Below are positions 24,847 through 33,114 of a stretch of DNA of 64,000 nt, piece after piece. The notes beneath the pieces were generated by a model. That model was not told the origin of the DNA, did not search any database, and saw only the letters and a program-made list of their open reading frames with translations. The position numbers and the translations under genes were made by a program. Origin of the DNA: Zoogloeaceae bacterium (GTDB lineage Bacteria > Pseudomonadota > Gammaproteobacteria > Burkholderiales > Rhodocyclaceae); the NCBI GenBank assembly GCA_031277315.1, contig JAITMP010000022.1, forward strand, positions 1 through 64,000, given 5' to 3'. Position 1 is the first letter of the stretch. Each line of letters starts with the position of its first letter.

Positions 24847-26787
24847 ATGTCTGAAATTTCTTCCGCTGAAATTGCCTCCCTGTTCGCCGCCGATGGCGCG
24901 TTGGCGGGCGCCATTCCGGGTTATTGTTTTCGACCGCAGCAGGTGGAGATGGCGGAACGGATCGCCGCCGCCATCGAGGCGTGCGGGGTGCTGGTGGCGG
25001 AGGCGGGCACCGGCACCGGCAAGACTTTGGCATATCTGGCGCCGGCGTTGCTGGCCGGCGGCAAGACGATCATTTCCACCGGCACCAAAACCTTGCAGGA
25101 TCAGCTTTTCCAGCGCGATTTGCCGGCGGTGCGCGATGCGCTGCGGGTGCCGGCGACGATCGCGCTGCTGAAGGGCCGCGCGAATTACGTTTGTCATTAC
25201 CATCTGGCGCGGGCAAAGGAGGCGGGCCGGTTCGCCTCACGCGAGGAGGCGGGCCACCTGCTCGCCATCGACCGCTTTGCCCGCGTCACCACCACCGGCG
25301 ACAAGGCCGAATGCGTGGAGGCGCCGGAGGATTCCGGCGCCTGGCCGGCGGCGACGTCGACCCGCGACAACTGCCTCGGGCAGGAATGCCCGAATCTGAA
25401 AGAGTGTTTTGTCATGGCGGCGCGGCGCGAGGCGCAGGCGGCTGACGTGGTGGTGGTGAATCATCATCTTTTTTTCGCCGACGTGATGCTGCGCGATACC
25501 GGCGTGGCGGAATTGCTGCCGGCTTGCAATACGGTGATTTTCGACGAGGCGCACCAGTTGCCGGAGACGGCCAGCCTGTTTTTCGGCGAGAGCGTGTCGA
25601 CGGCGCAACTGCTGGAACTGGCGCGTGATGCGCGTCTGGAGGGCTTGGCCGGGGCGAAGGATTGTCTCGATCTGCCGGAAGGGGCGCGGGCGCTGGAGAA
25701 AGCGGCGCGTGATGCGCGCTTGGCCGTGCCGGGAGAGAACGCCCGCTTCGCCGCCGCGCAATTGCCGCCGGCTTTTTTCGCCGCGCTCGACGCGGTGATG
25801 GCGGAACTGACGCGCTTCGGCGCGTTGCTCGAATCGCAGGCGGGCCGCTCGGAAGGGCTGGAGCGCTGCTGGCGGCGGGCGCGGGAATTGGCGGCGGTGC
25901 TGGAACGCTGGCGCGCCGTCGACGATGCCGGTCTGGTGCGCTGGGCCGAGGTGTTCAGTCAGGCGCTGGCGCTGAACGCGACGCCGCTCGACATCGCCGA
26001 CATTTTCAGAAAGCAGATGGAAGGGCATCCGCGCGCCTGGATTTTCACTTCGGCGACGCTGGCGGTAGAGAGCGATTTCTCGCACTACCGCGCCGAACTC
26101 GGGCTGACGGAAGCCGATACCGGCTGCTGGGGCAGCCCCTTCGATTATCCGAATCAGGCGCTGCTCTACGCGCCGCAAGCGATGCCGGACCCGAACAGCC
26201 GCGACTACAACGAGGCGGTGGCCGACGCGGCCTGGCCGTTGATCCGCGCCAGCCGGGGCCGCGCTTTCGTGCTGTGCACGTCGCTGCGCGCCATGCGCCG
26301 CATCCATGAATTGCTGCAAGCGCGTTTCATCCGCGAAGATTTCGATCATCCCTTGCTGCTGCAAGGGGAGGGCGCGAAGAGCGAATTGCTGGCGCGTTTC
26401 CGCCGCCTCGGCAATGCCGTGCTGGTGGCGAGCCAGAGTTTCTGGGAAGGCGTCGACGTGCGCGGCGAGGCCTTGTCGCTGGTCGTCATCGACAAGCTGC
26501 CGTTCGCGCCGCCCGACGATCCGGTGCTGGCGGCGCGCATCGAACACATGAAGAAAGCGGGCCGCAACGCTTTCATGGAATACCAGTTGCCGCGCGCCGT
26601 CATCAGCATCAAGCAGGGCGCGGGCCGTTTGATCCGCGACGAGCGCGATCGCGGCGTGCTGATGCTGTGCGATCCGCGCCTGATTACCAAGCCCTACGGC
26701 AAGCGCGTCTGGCGTTCCCTGCCGCCGATGCGGCGCACGCGCGAACTCGACGAGGCGCTCGAATTTTTCGCTTTGGAGACGGCGTGA
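24847..26787 (+). CDS. yoaA: DinG/YoaA-family Fe-S DNA helicase
   Basis: 646 residues, normal for YoaA. Superfamily 2, XPD-like: FRPQQVEMAERI (Q-like motif), EAGTGTGKTLAYL (Walker A), STGTKTLQDQLF (Ia), four-cysteine Fe-S region (YVCHYHL ... DNCLGQECPNLKEC), VVVNHHLFFAD, FDEAHQLPE (DEAH box), FTSATLAV (III), FVLCTSLRAM (IV), SQSFWEGVDVRGEAL (V) and QGAGRLIRDERDRGV (VI). These enzymes unwind 5'-3' and help repair stalled forks or R-loops. ATG 24847; the stop overlaps the next gene's GTG. The symbol is by family resemblance; dinG is the alternative. Confidence 0.88.
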   Translation: MSEISSAEIASLFAADGALAGAIPGYCFRPQQVEMAERIAAAIEACGVLVAEAGTGTGKTLAYLAPALLAGGKTIISTGTKTLQDQLFQRDLPAVRDALRVPATIALLKGRANYVCHYHLARAKEAGRFASREEAGHLLAIDRFARVTTTGDKAECVEAPEDSGAWPAATSTRDNCLGQECPNLKECFVMAARREAQAADVVVVNHHLFFADVMLRDTGVAELLPACNTVIFDEAHQLPETASLFFGESVSTAQLLELARDARLEGLAGAKDCLDLPEGARALEKAARDARLAVPGENARFAAAQLPPAFFAALDAVMAELTRFGALLESQAGRSEGLERCWRRARELAAVLERWRAVDDAGLVRWAEVFSQALALNATPLDIADIFRKQMEGHPRAWIFTSATLAVESDFSHYRAELGLTEADTGCWGSPFDYPNQALLYAPQAMPDPNSRDYNEAVADAAWPLIRASRGRAFVLCTSLRAMRRIHELLQARFIREDFDHPLLLQGEGAKSELLARFRRLGNAVLVASQSFWEGVDVRGEALSLVVIDKLPFAPPDDPVLAARIEHMKKAGRNAFMEYQLPRAVISIKQGAGRLIRDERDRGVLMLCDPRLITKPYGKRVWRSLPPMRRTRELDEALEFFALETA

Positions 26788-28112
26788 ACGACATCTGCGG
26801 CGGCATCGCCGAGCGGCTCAACCGCGATTGCCAGTGCGTCAGCCTCGACCGCGCCGCGCTGCGCCGCGCTTTGACGGAGGCGCTGACGGCGCATGACGCC
26901 GGCGCCGATCTGCATGCCTTGATCGACGCCGGCTGCCCGAACCTGTTTTCCGATTCGGCGGTGTTCGTCGGCGCTGATTGCCTGCGGCGCATGGCGGAAA
27001 TCGTCGCGGCGGTGGAGGCGGTGGCGGCGTTGCCGGCTTGGCGCGAGCGGGTGCTGGCCTGGGCGCCGGCGACAGCGCGCTACGCGCCGAAATATCCCGG
27101 CGTGTTTCTCGGCTACGATTTCCATCTCAGCGCCGCCGGCCCGCAACTCATCGAGATCAACACCAACGCCGGCGGCGGCTTGCTCAACGCCGTGCTGGCG
27201 CAGGCGCAGCAAGCATGCTGCGAAGATGTCCCGGCCATCGTTTCCGGCGCGCCCCCGGCGGCGGCGGTCGAGCAAGACTACGTCGACATGTTCCGCGCCG
27301 AATGGCGGGCCGAGCGGGCCGGGCAAGGTGAGGTGCCGCTTGGCCGCATCGCCATCGTCGATGAGCAGCCGCAAACGCAATTCCTCTATCCCGAATTTCT
27401 GCTCTTCCGCAGCCTGTTCGAGCGGCACGGCATCGCCGCCACGGTGTGCGATCCGACTGAACTCGTCTGCCGCGACGGCGCGCTCTGGCGCGGCGGCGAG
27501 CGCATCGACCTGGTCTACAACCGCCTCACGGATTTCAGCCTTGAGACGCCGGCCAGCGCCGCCCTGCGTGAGGCCTGGCTGAGCGGCGCGGCGGTAGTGA
27601 CGCCGCATCCGCATGCGCATGCCCTGTACGCCGACAAGCGCAACCTGACGCTGTTGAGCGACGAAGCGGCGCTGGCCGCGCTCGGCGTCGATGCCGCCGT
27701 TCGCGCCGCGCTGCTGGCCGGCATTCCGCGCACGCGGCTGGTGCGGCGCGAGGATGCCGAGGTGTTATGGGCCGCGCGGCGGCAACTGTTTTTCAAACCG
27801 GCGGCGGGCTTCGGCGGCAAGGCGGCGTATCGCGGTGACAAACTGACGAAGCGCGTCTTCGAGGAAGTGCTCACCGGCGGTTACGTCGCGCAGGCGCTGG
27901 TGCCGCCATCCGGACGGCATCTGAGCGTCGACGCGGCGCCGACGGAATTGAAGGTCGACCTGCGCAACTACGTCTATCGTGGCCGCGTCCAGCTCGTATC
28001 GGCGCGGCTCTACCAAGGCCAGACCACCAACTTCCGCACCCCCGGCGGCGGCTTCGCGCCGGTGCTGGCGGTGCTGGAAAGAGAAGTCGAAATGGGCACA
28101 GCGGCAAGCTGA
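26784..28112 (+). CDS. Circularly permuted ATP-grasp-like protein of unknown function
   Basis: 442 residues from GTG 26784, which overlaps the helicase stop (GTGA). The upstream part of the frame (from 26667) lies inside the helicase gene. Recognisable parts: FLGYDFHLSAAGPQLIEINTNA near 112-133 (an ExNxN metal-binding element like those of ATP-grasp enzymes), LGRIAIVDEQPQTQF, LVYNRLTDFSLE, ADKRNLTLLSDE and FFKPAAGFGGKAAYRGDKLT, the last resembling the ATP-grasp glycine-rich nucleotide loop. The order (metal site before nucleotide loop) fits the permuted family that includes glutathionylspermidine synthetase. It probably forms an amide or peptide bond on a small molecule. The link to the helicase is only translational coupling. 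Confidence 0.55.
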   Translation: MNDICGGIAERLNRDCQCVSLDRAALRRALTEALTAHDAGADLHALIDAGCPNLFSDSAVFVGADCLRRMAEIVAAVEAVAALPAWRERVLAWAPATARYAPKYPGVFLGYDFHLSAAGPQLIEINTNAGGGLLNAVLAQAQQACCEDVPAIVSGAPPAAAVEQDYVDMFRAEWRAERAGQGEVPLGRIAIVDEQPQTQFLYPEFLLFRSLFERHGIAATVCDPTELVCRDGALWRGGERIDLVYNRLTDFSLETPASAALREAWLSGAAVVTPHPHAHALYADKRNLTLLSDEAALAALGVDAAVRAALLAGIPRTRLVRREDAEVLWAARRQLFFKPAAGFGGKAAYRGDKLTKRVFEEVLTGGYVAQALVPPSGRHLSVDAAPTELKVDLRNYVYRGRVQLVSARLYQGQTTNFRTPGGGFAPVLAVLEREVEMGTAAS

Positions 28113-28171
28113 AAACGCCCGCTCAAGCCCCTCTGTTTCAAGGGCGGCGCCACTCTGAAATATCCGTTCGA

Positions 28172-30610
28172 TCAGGATTTCTCCAAGCCGGTTTCTCCTG
28201 CGGTCAAGCTTGGCTGCCGGCTGTTGAGCAGGAAGTGCGAGAGCGCCGGTATCAATATCAAGGCGCCGATCATGTTAAGACCAAACATGAAGGTGAGCAG
28301 AATGCCCATGTCGGCCTGGAACTTGATTGGCGACCAAGCCCAGGTAACGACGCCGGCGGCCAAGGTGACGCCGACCAGACCGACGACGCGACCGGTGAAC
28401 TCGACCGAGCGCTTGTAAGCCTCACGCAGGGACAGCCCGCGGCGCTGATGGGCCAACTGCACGCTCAGCAGATAGAGCGCATAGTCGACGCCGATTCCGA
28501 CACCGAGCGCCACCACTGGCAGGGTTGCCACCTTAATGCCGATGCCCAGCGCGACCATCAGGGCTTCGCAAAGCACCGATGTAATCGCCAAGGGCACAAT
28601 AGCCACGATGACTGCACGCCAACTGCGAAAGGCTACCAGACACAGCAGAGCCACTGCGGCATAGATTGACAGGAGCATGGTGCGGTTTTCCTGCCGGACT
28701 ACGATGTTGGTGGCTGCCTCGATGCCTGCCGATCCGGCCGCCAAGGCGAAGTTAACGTCTTCGTCATTGTTGGTGCGCGAGAAGGTTTCGGCGGCGTCCA
28801 CCACAGCGTCAAGCGTCGCGGCCTTGTGGTCTTGCAGGTAGGCGAGCACCGGCATGACCGAGCAGTCGGTGTTGTACAGGTCGGCATTGTTTACGGCGGC
28901 TTGGCGCACGGCGCTGGTGAGAACTTCCTGATTTCGCAGCAGTGACAGAAACTTTGGATTGCCGTCATAGGTTCCGGCAACGATTTGACGCACACTGCCG
29001 GGAAGTGAATGAGTGGCTTGGACAGTCGGCAACTGCTCCAGCATCCAAGCCAGACGGTCGGCCTGTTGTAGTGCTTTGTAAGTCAGGCAATGCTCCGGCA
29101 GCGTTTTGACGATTACCGCAAAGACATCGCTCGATAGCGCATAGTGAGTGGTGATGTAGGCATTGTCGCGGTTGTAGCGTGAGTCGGGGCGCAGTTCGGG
29201 CGCGCCTTCGTCCAAGTCTCCGATCTGGAGCTGCAGGCTGACGACGAAACCGATCACGGTGGCGAGACCCGCCAAACCAAGCGCGGCGACTGCCCAAGAC
29301 CGCTCGGTGAAGCGCTCAAGCCAACTCCACAACACGCCCAAGCCGCGACCGGCTTCCTCGCAGGCCTCGATCGAAAGCCGGTGCGCGGCGGCACGCCGGC
29401 TGACACCGGTGTAGGACAGCAGCACCGGCAGCAGGACCAGGTTGGTGATCACTAGCACCGCGACGCCAATGCTGGCTGATTGCGCTAGCTCGCGGATTAC
29501 CGGGATGTCGATCAGCATGAGCACGGCGAAGCCGACAGCATCGGCGAGCAGGGCGGTAAAGCCGGCGAGAAACAGACGGCGGAAGGTGTAGCGTGCGGCG
29601 ACGTGCTGGTGTGTGCCACGTCCTATATCCTGGGCGATGCCGTTCATTTTCTGTGCGCCGTGCGAGACGCCGATGGCGAAGATCAAGAAGGGCACCAGGA
29701 TGGAAAATGGGTCAATCGGATAGCCAAGAGCCGTAACAATACCCAGTTGCCACAAGACAGCCACCGCCGAGCAGAACACAACCAGCAGCGTACTGCGCAG
29801 GCAGCGTGTATAGCCGTACAGCAGACCGATAGCGATGGCGACTGAAGCGCAGAAGAAAATCAGCATGTCGCGCAATCCGGTCACCAGATCGCCAACCAGG
29901 GTGGCGAAGCCGATGACATGGATGCGCACCCCGCTCTGGGCGCCGTCGTGGCGCCCCCGGATTGACTCGATATGCTTGGCGAAATTGACGTAATCCAGTG
30001 CCTGGCCGCTCTGCGGGTCAATATCGAGTAACGGCACGACAATCATGCTCGAGCGCTGGTCGTTACCGACGAGCGCGCCTGCGATGCCGGCGCGGGCTAC
30101 GTTGGCGCGTAATTGGTCGATGCTGCGCGCCGAACCGTCATAGTCCGGCGGCATTACCGGGCCGCCGCGGAAACCTTCCTCCGTTACTTCGGTCCAGCGT
30201 ACCGCCGGCATCCATAGCGATTTGATCCAGGCACGATCGGCGCCAGGCGTCAGATAGACCTCGTCGTTGATTCGGCGCAACGCCTCAAGGTAGTCGGGCT
30301 CGAATACTGTTCCATGCGGATTCTCGACGACGATGCGGATCGCGTTGCCGAGACCACGCAGGTCGTTCTTGTGAGCGAGATAGTTCTTGATGTAGGGATG
30401 CGCCTGCGGCAGCATCTTCTCAAAATTGGCGTTGATGTCGATGCGCGTTGCCACCAGCCATGCCAGCGCCAGGGTGGCGCAGAGGCAGAACAAGACGACG
30501 ACAACGCGATTGTTAAAGATCGCGCGCTCCAGCCGGTTGCCGCTACTGGCATCGAAATGGTTGTAGTCGGCCACCACTGGCATGTGGTCGATGTTGCTGC
30601 CTCCCTGCAT
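28172..30610 (-). CDS. RND-superfamily (MMPL/HpnN-type) hydrophobe transporter
   Basis: 812 residues with the duplicated RND layout: TM1 near 32-52, periplasmic loop 55-225, TM2-6 near 235-400, TM7 near 440-465, second periplasmic loop 470-625, TM8-12 near 640-800. Characteristic stretches are FLIFAIGVSHGAQKMNGIAQD and VALGVGIGVDYALYLLSVQLAH, the GVGIDYA-type signature of sterol-sensing-like exporters. The ends are cytosolic, with no partner membrane-fusion protein in view. It is last in an operon with a YCF48-like protein, DUF1329 and DUF1302, a recurring set next to genes for degrading steroids, terpenoids and other hydrophobic compounds. It likely moves the substrate or a lipid across the envelope; direction unknown. 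Confidence 0.82.
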   Translation of the reverse strand: MQGGSNIDHMPVVADYNHFDASSGNRLERAIFNNRVVVVLFCLCATLALAWLVATRIDINANFEKMLPQAHPYIKNYLAHKNDLRGLGNAIRIVVENPHGTVFEPDYLEALRRINDEVYLTPGADRAWIKSLWMPAVRWTEVTEEGFRGGPVMPPDYDGSARSIDQLRANVARAGIAGALVGNDQRSSMIVVPLLDIDPQSGQALDYVNFAKHIESIRGRHDGAQSGVRIHVIGFATLVGDLVTGLRDMLIFFCASVAIAIGLLYGYTRCLRSTLLVVFCSAVAVLWQLGIVTALGYPIDPFSILVPFLIFAIGVSHGAQKMNGIAQDIGRGTHQHVAARYTFRRLFLAGFTALLADAVGFAVLMLIDIPVIRELAQSASIGVAVLVITNLVLLPVLLSYTGVSRRAAAHRLSIEACEEAGRGLGVLWSWLERFTERSWAVAALGLAGLATVIGFVVSLQLQIGDLDEGAPELRPDSRYNRDNAYITTHYALSSDVFAVIVKTLPEHCLTYKALQQADRLAWMLEQLPTVQATHSLPGSVRQIVAGTYDGNPKFLSLLRNQEVLTSAVRQAAVNNADLYNTDCSVMPVLAYLQDHKAATLDAVVDAAETFSRTNNDEDVNFALAAGSAGIEAATNIVVRQENRTMLLSIYAAVALLCLVAFRSWRAVIVAIVPLAITSVLCEALMVALGIGIKVATLPVVALGVGIGVDYALYLLSVQLAHQRRGLSLREAYKRSVEFTGRVVGLVGVTLAAGVVTWAWSPIKFQADMGILLTFMFGLNMIGALILIPALSHFLLNSRQPSLTAGETGLEKS

Positions 30611-30621
30611 TATCGTTTCTC

Positions 30622-31704
30622 TTATTGCAAGCGCTGGGTGCGTACGCCGCGCCGTCCCGCCAGGATGAGCGTCTGGTCCTGAACCGCCACCGCCCCGGCT
30701 GACATTGGCGTTTCCATGGCGGAGACGGCAAAACTGATACCTGTATCGCGGCTCATCAGTATCTGCCCGGTTTGGGTAACGAGATAGAGGCTGCCGTCCG
30801 GGGCCGCGCTGCCGGCGTTGATGTTGCCGAGGACGCTGGCGTCAACCTTGCGCCAGTTAAGTCCGCCGTCCGTGCTGCGGTGGATGTTGCCGCGCAGACC
30901 AAAGACCAGCACCGCATTGCCGCTGCCGATGACGCCGAAGTATGTGCCGCCGTAGCCAGTCATCAGGGCGCGGAAACGCTGCGTCGCATGGTCCAGCTTC
31001 AGCACCAGTCCCTGCTCACCTGTCGCGTAGAGCGCGCCGTCGGCCGGCTTCAGCGCATACAGATGCAGACCGCGAGGGTTGTCGGCGCGGTGATACCAAG
31101 GTTGCCAGTTGCGCCCGCCGTCTTCGGTGCGGAAGATAAGGCCAAAAGCGCCGACGATGAATCCCGTATGCTCGTTTTCGAACCAGACATCCAGGAAAGG
31201 CTTGTCTGGCCCTTCCGCGGCGAACTGCGCCAAGTCTGCGGTGAGCTTGGCGGCTTCATCCGGGGAGATTGCTTGCTGTGGCAAGTTACGGTAATAGTTT
31301 TCCATGATGCGAATAGCGCGCATGCCGTCGAGCTGAAGCTGCCAACTGACGCCGCCATCCTCGCTGTGCAGTACCACGCCGTCATGACCGACAGCCCAAC
31401 CGCGCGACTCCGACGGAAAATGCACCGCAGTGAGATCCGAACTTACCGGCACGCGCGCCTGACGCCAACTCAAACCGGAATCATCGGAATAGAGGATATG
31501 CCCACGCTGCCCCACCGCGACAAGGCGTGCGCCCGCCAAGGCCAGCCCGTTGAGCAGGGCGCTGGCGGCCCGCGCCGAGTTTTGCGCTGGCCGCTCAAGG
31601 ACGTCGACATACTGCGCCATCGCGCCGCTTGGCAGGCACAAAGCGGCGGCCAAGATGACCGCGGCAAGCGATGAGCCGTGCCCTGCGGTCGTGCTGCGGC
31701 GCAT
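30622..31704 (-). CDS. YCF48/BNR-repeat periplasmic beta-propeller protein
   Basis: 360 residues. A signal peptide (LAAVILAAALCLPSGAMA) is followed by about six BNR/YCF48-type blades with the S-x-D-x-G-x-x-W signature: YSDDSGLSWRQ, HSEDGGVSWQL, RTEDGGRNWQPW, RSTDGGLNWRK and SRDTGISF. Blade three also has FENEHTGFIVGAFG. Plant and cyanobacterial YCF48 assists photosystem II assembly; here it is paired with the RND gene 11 bases downstream and with DUF1329, so an accessory role for the transporter is more plausible. ATG 31704 lies eight bases after the DUF1329 stop. Confidence 0.8.
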   Translation of the reverse strand: MRRSTTAGHGSSLAAVILAAALCLPSGAMAQYVDVLERPAQNSARAASALLNGLALAGARLVAVGQRGHILYSDDSGLSWRQARVPVSSDLTAVHFPSESRGWAVGHDGVVLHSEDGGVSWQLQLDGMRAIRIMENYYRNLPQQAISPDEAAKLTADLAQFAAEGPDKPFLDVWFENEHTGFIVGAFGLIFRTEDGGRNWQPWYHRADNPRGLHLYALKPADGALYATGEQGLVLKLDHATQRFRALMTGYGGTYFGVIGSGNAVLVFGLRGNIHRSTDGGLNWRKVDASVLGNINAGSAAPDGSLYLVTQTGQILMSRDTGISFAVSAMETPMSAGAVAVQDQTLILAGRRGVRTQRLQ

Positions 31705-31712
31705 ACCCTGGC

Positions 31713-33059
31713 TCAGCGAATGCCCGCGCCGGCTAGCGCGTCCGGTGCAAAGGCTGTGTCGGGTTGCGGGCCGAGGTAGTCAATCTTGTGCTCGTTCACC
31801 ATGGAGATGTGTGAATACGCACCGGAATTCAGATCGTAATAGACGTGCGTGTTGCCACCCGGTACGAGAACATCATAGTTTGGCGTCACGCTCATCGCCG
31901 CAGTGCGCCAGAGTTCGCCCCGTGCATCGTAATTTTCGTTCAGCACCGCAATCCAGGTGTCTTCGTCCAGATAGAAGCGGCGTTTCGAATAGCCGTGGCG
32001 AGCGTCCGATTTGAGGGTGGCCTCGACGACCCAGACCCGGTGCAACTCCCAGCGCATGACGTCGGGGTTGACGAACTGCGGTTTGAGAATGTCCTTGACG
32101 GTGGCCGTCCAGCCCCACTTATAGGTGTTGTAGGGAATGAATATTTCTTTCTTGCCGATCAATTTAAAGTCAAAGCGCTCCATTGAGCCATTGAACATGA
32201 ATATGTCGTCGTAGAAGGCGGCGCCAGCGTTTTGTGTCGCCGGCGTGTCGAAGGCCAAGTCGGGGGCGAGTTTGACGCGGCGCTGGCCAGGCAGGTACTG
32301 CCAAGCGCGGCGCCCCTTGCTGGCGGCATTAACATAATCGATCAAGATGATGCCCCAACCAGCTTGTCGTGCCGGTGCCACATAGTTGTGGCGCAAGCGC
32401 CAGAGCACTTCCGCATCGGTTTTTTTCCTGTCGTAATAGGGGAAATCTTCCAGCGATTTCGTTCTTACGGCAAGCGTGGCGTTGCCTGCCGCATCGACGT
32501 TGTAGGTGTCCGAAATGGAGGTTCGCGCTTGGCCCAGATAACGCGTCAGGTGGTTCCACATCGCCTCGTAGCCGTCTTTTGGAATAGGGAAGGGGGTGCC
32601 GGCGCTGGCATTTTGTAAACCGATGCCACCTCCTGTCGTGTGTGCCCGAACGGCATTGTTGGCAGTGTTTTCATAGAGCCATTGCGGCAAAGCCGCCGTG
32701 CGATGGGACGGGTAGACGTCCATGCGATAACCAGGGTAGCGTTTGAGCAACGCCTTCTGCCCTTCGGATAGCCTGTCTCCATACTGCTGCATGTTGCCGG
32801 CATCGATCGAGAATAGTGGCTTCTCATTGGCGAAAGGATCGCAGAGCCGCCCTTCTTCTTTCTTATAGCAAGCCGGGGGTGTTTTCAGGCCGCCTTGCCA
32901 AGCAGGGATTGTATTGTCGCGGTTGCCGTTTCTCTCCGCCCCCATCGGCGTCAGATGAGTGCCGAGCGTATTCGCTTCCTCAGGCGTTACGGCCGCCCCG
33001 ACGGCTTGGGCCAGAATCAGGCAGATTGTTGCCGTCATGATCTGGGTATTCACTTGCAT
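31713..33059 (-). CDS. DUF1329 family envelope protein
   Basis: 448 residues with a cleavable signal peptide (MTATICLILAQAVGAA) and ATG 33059 preceded by AGGAGA eight bases away. The mature chain matches the DUF1329 family, whose fold relates to LolA/LolB lipoprotein carriers: PEEANTLGTHLTPMGAER, NTIPAWQGG, YPSHRTAALPQWLYENT, RRVKLAPDLAFDTP, FIPYNTYKWGW, YSKRRFYLDEDTWIAVLNE. A hydrophobic cavity for lipid-like ligands is expected from the fold. DUF1329 nearly always neighbours DUF1302, as here. It probably ferries a hydrophobic substrate through the periplasm. Confidence 0.85.
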   Translation of the reverse strand: MQVNTQIMTATICLILAQAVGAAVTPEEANTLGTHLTPMGAERNGNRDNTIPAWQGGLKTPPACYKKEEGRLCDPFANEKPLFSIDAGNMQQYGDRLSEGQKALLKRYPGYRMDVYPSHRTAALPQWLYENTANNAVRAHTTGGGIGLQNASAGTPFPIPKDGYEAMWNHLTRYLGQARTSISDTYNVDAAGNATLAVRTKSLEDFPYYDRKKTDAEVLWRLRHNYVAPARQAGWGIILIDYVNAASKGRRAWQYLPGQRRVKLAPDLAFDTPATQNAGAAFYDDIFMFNGSMERFDFKLIGKKEIFIPYNTYKWGWTATVKDILKPQFVNPDVMRWELHRVWVVEATLKSDARHGYSKRRFYLDEDTWIAVLNENYDARGELWRTAAMSVTPNYDVLVPGGNTHVYYDLNSGAYSHISMVNEHKIDYLGPQPDTAFAPDALAGAGIR

Positions 33060-33114
33060 GTCCGGTCTCCTTTTGGCCCCTGCGTGGATGCGCCGAGGCC
33101 TTGTTGATATCTGT

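Noticed and set aside
25237-26547. 436-codon minus-strand frame within the helicase
   Set aside because: Antisense of a well-supported DinG/YoaA gene, with Arg/His-rich low-information translation.
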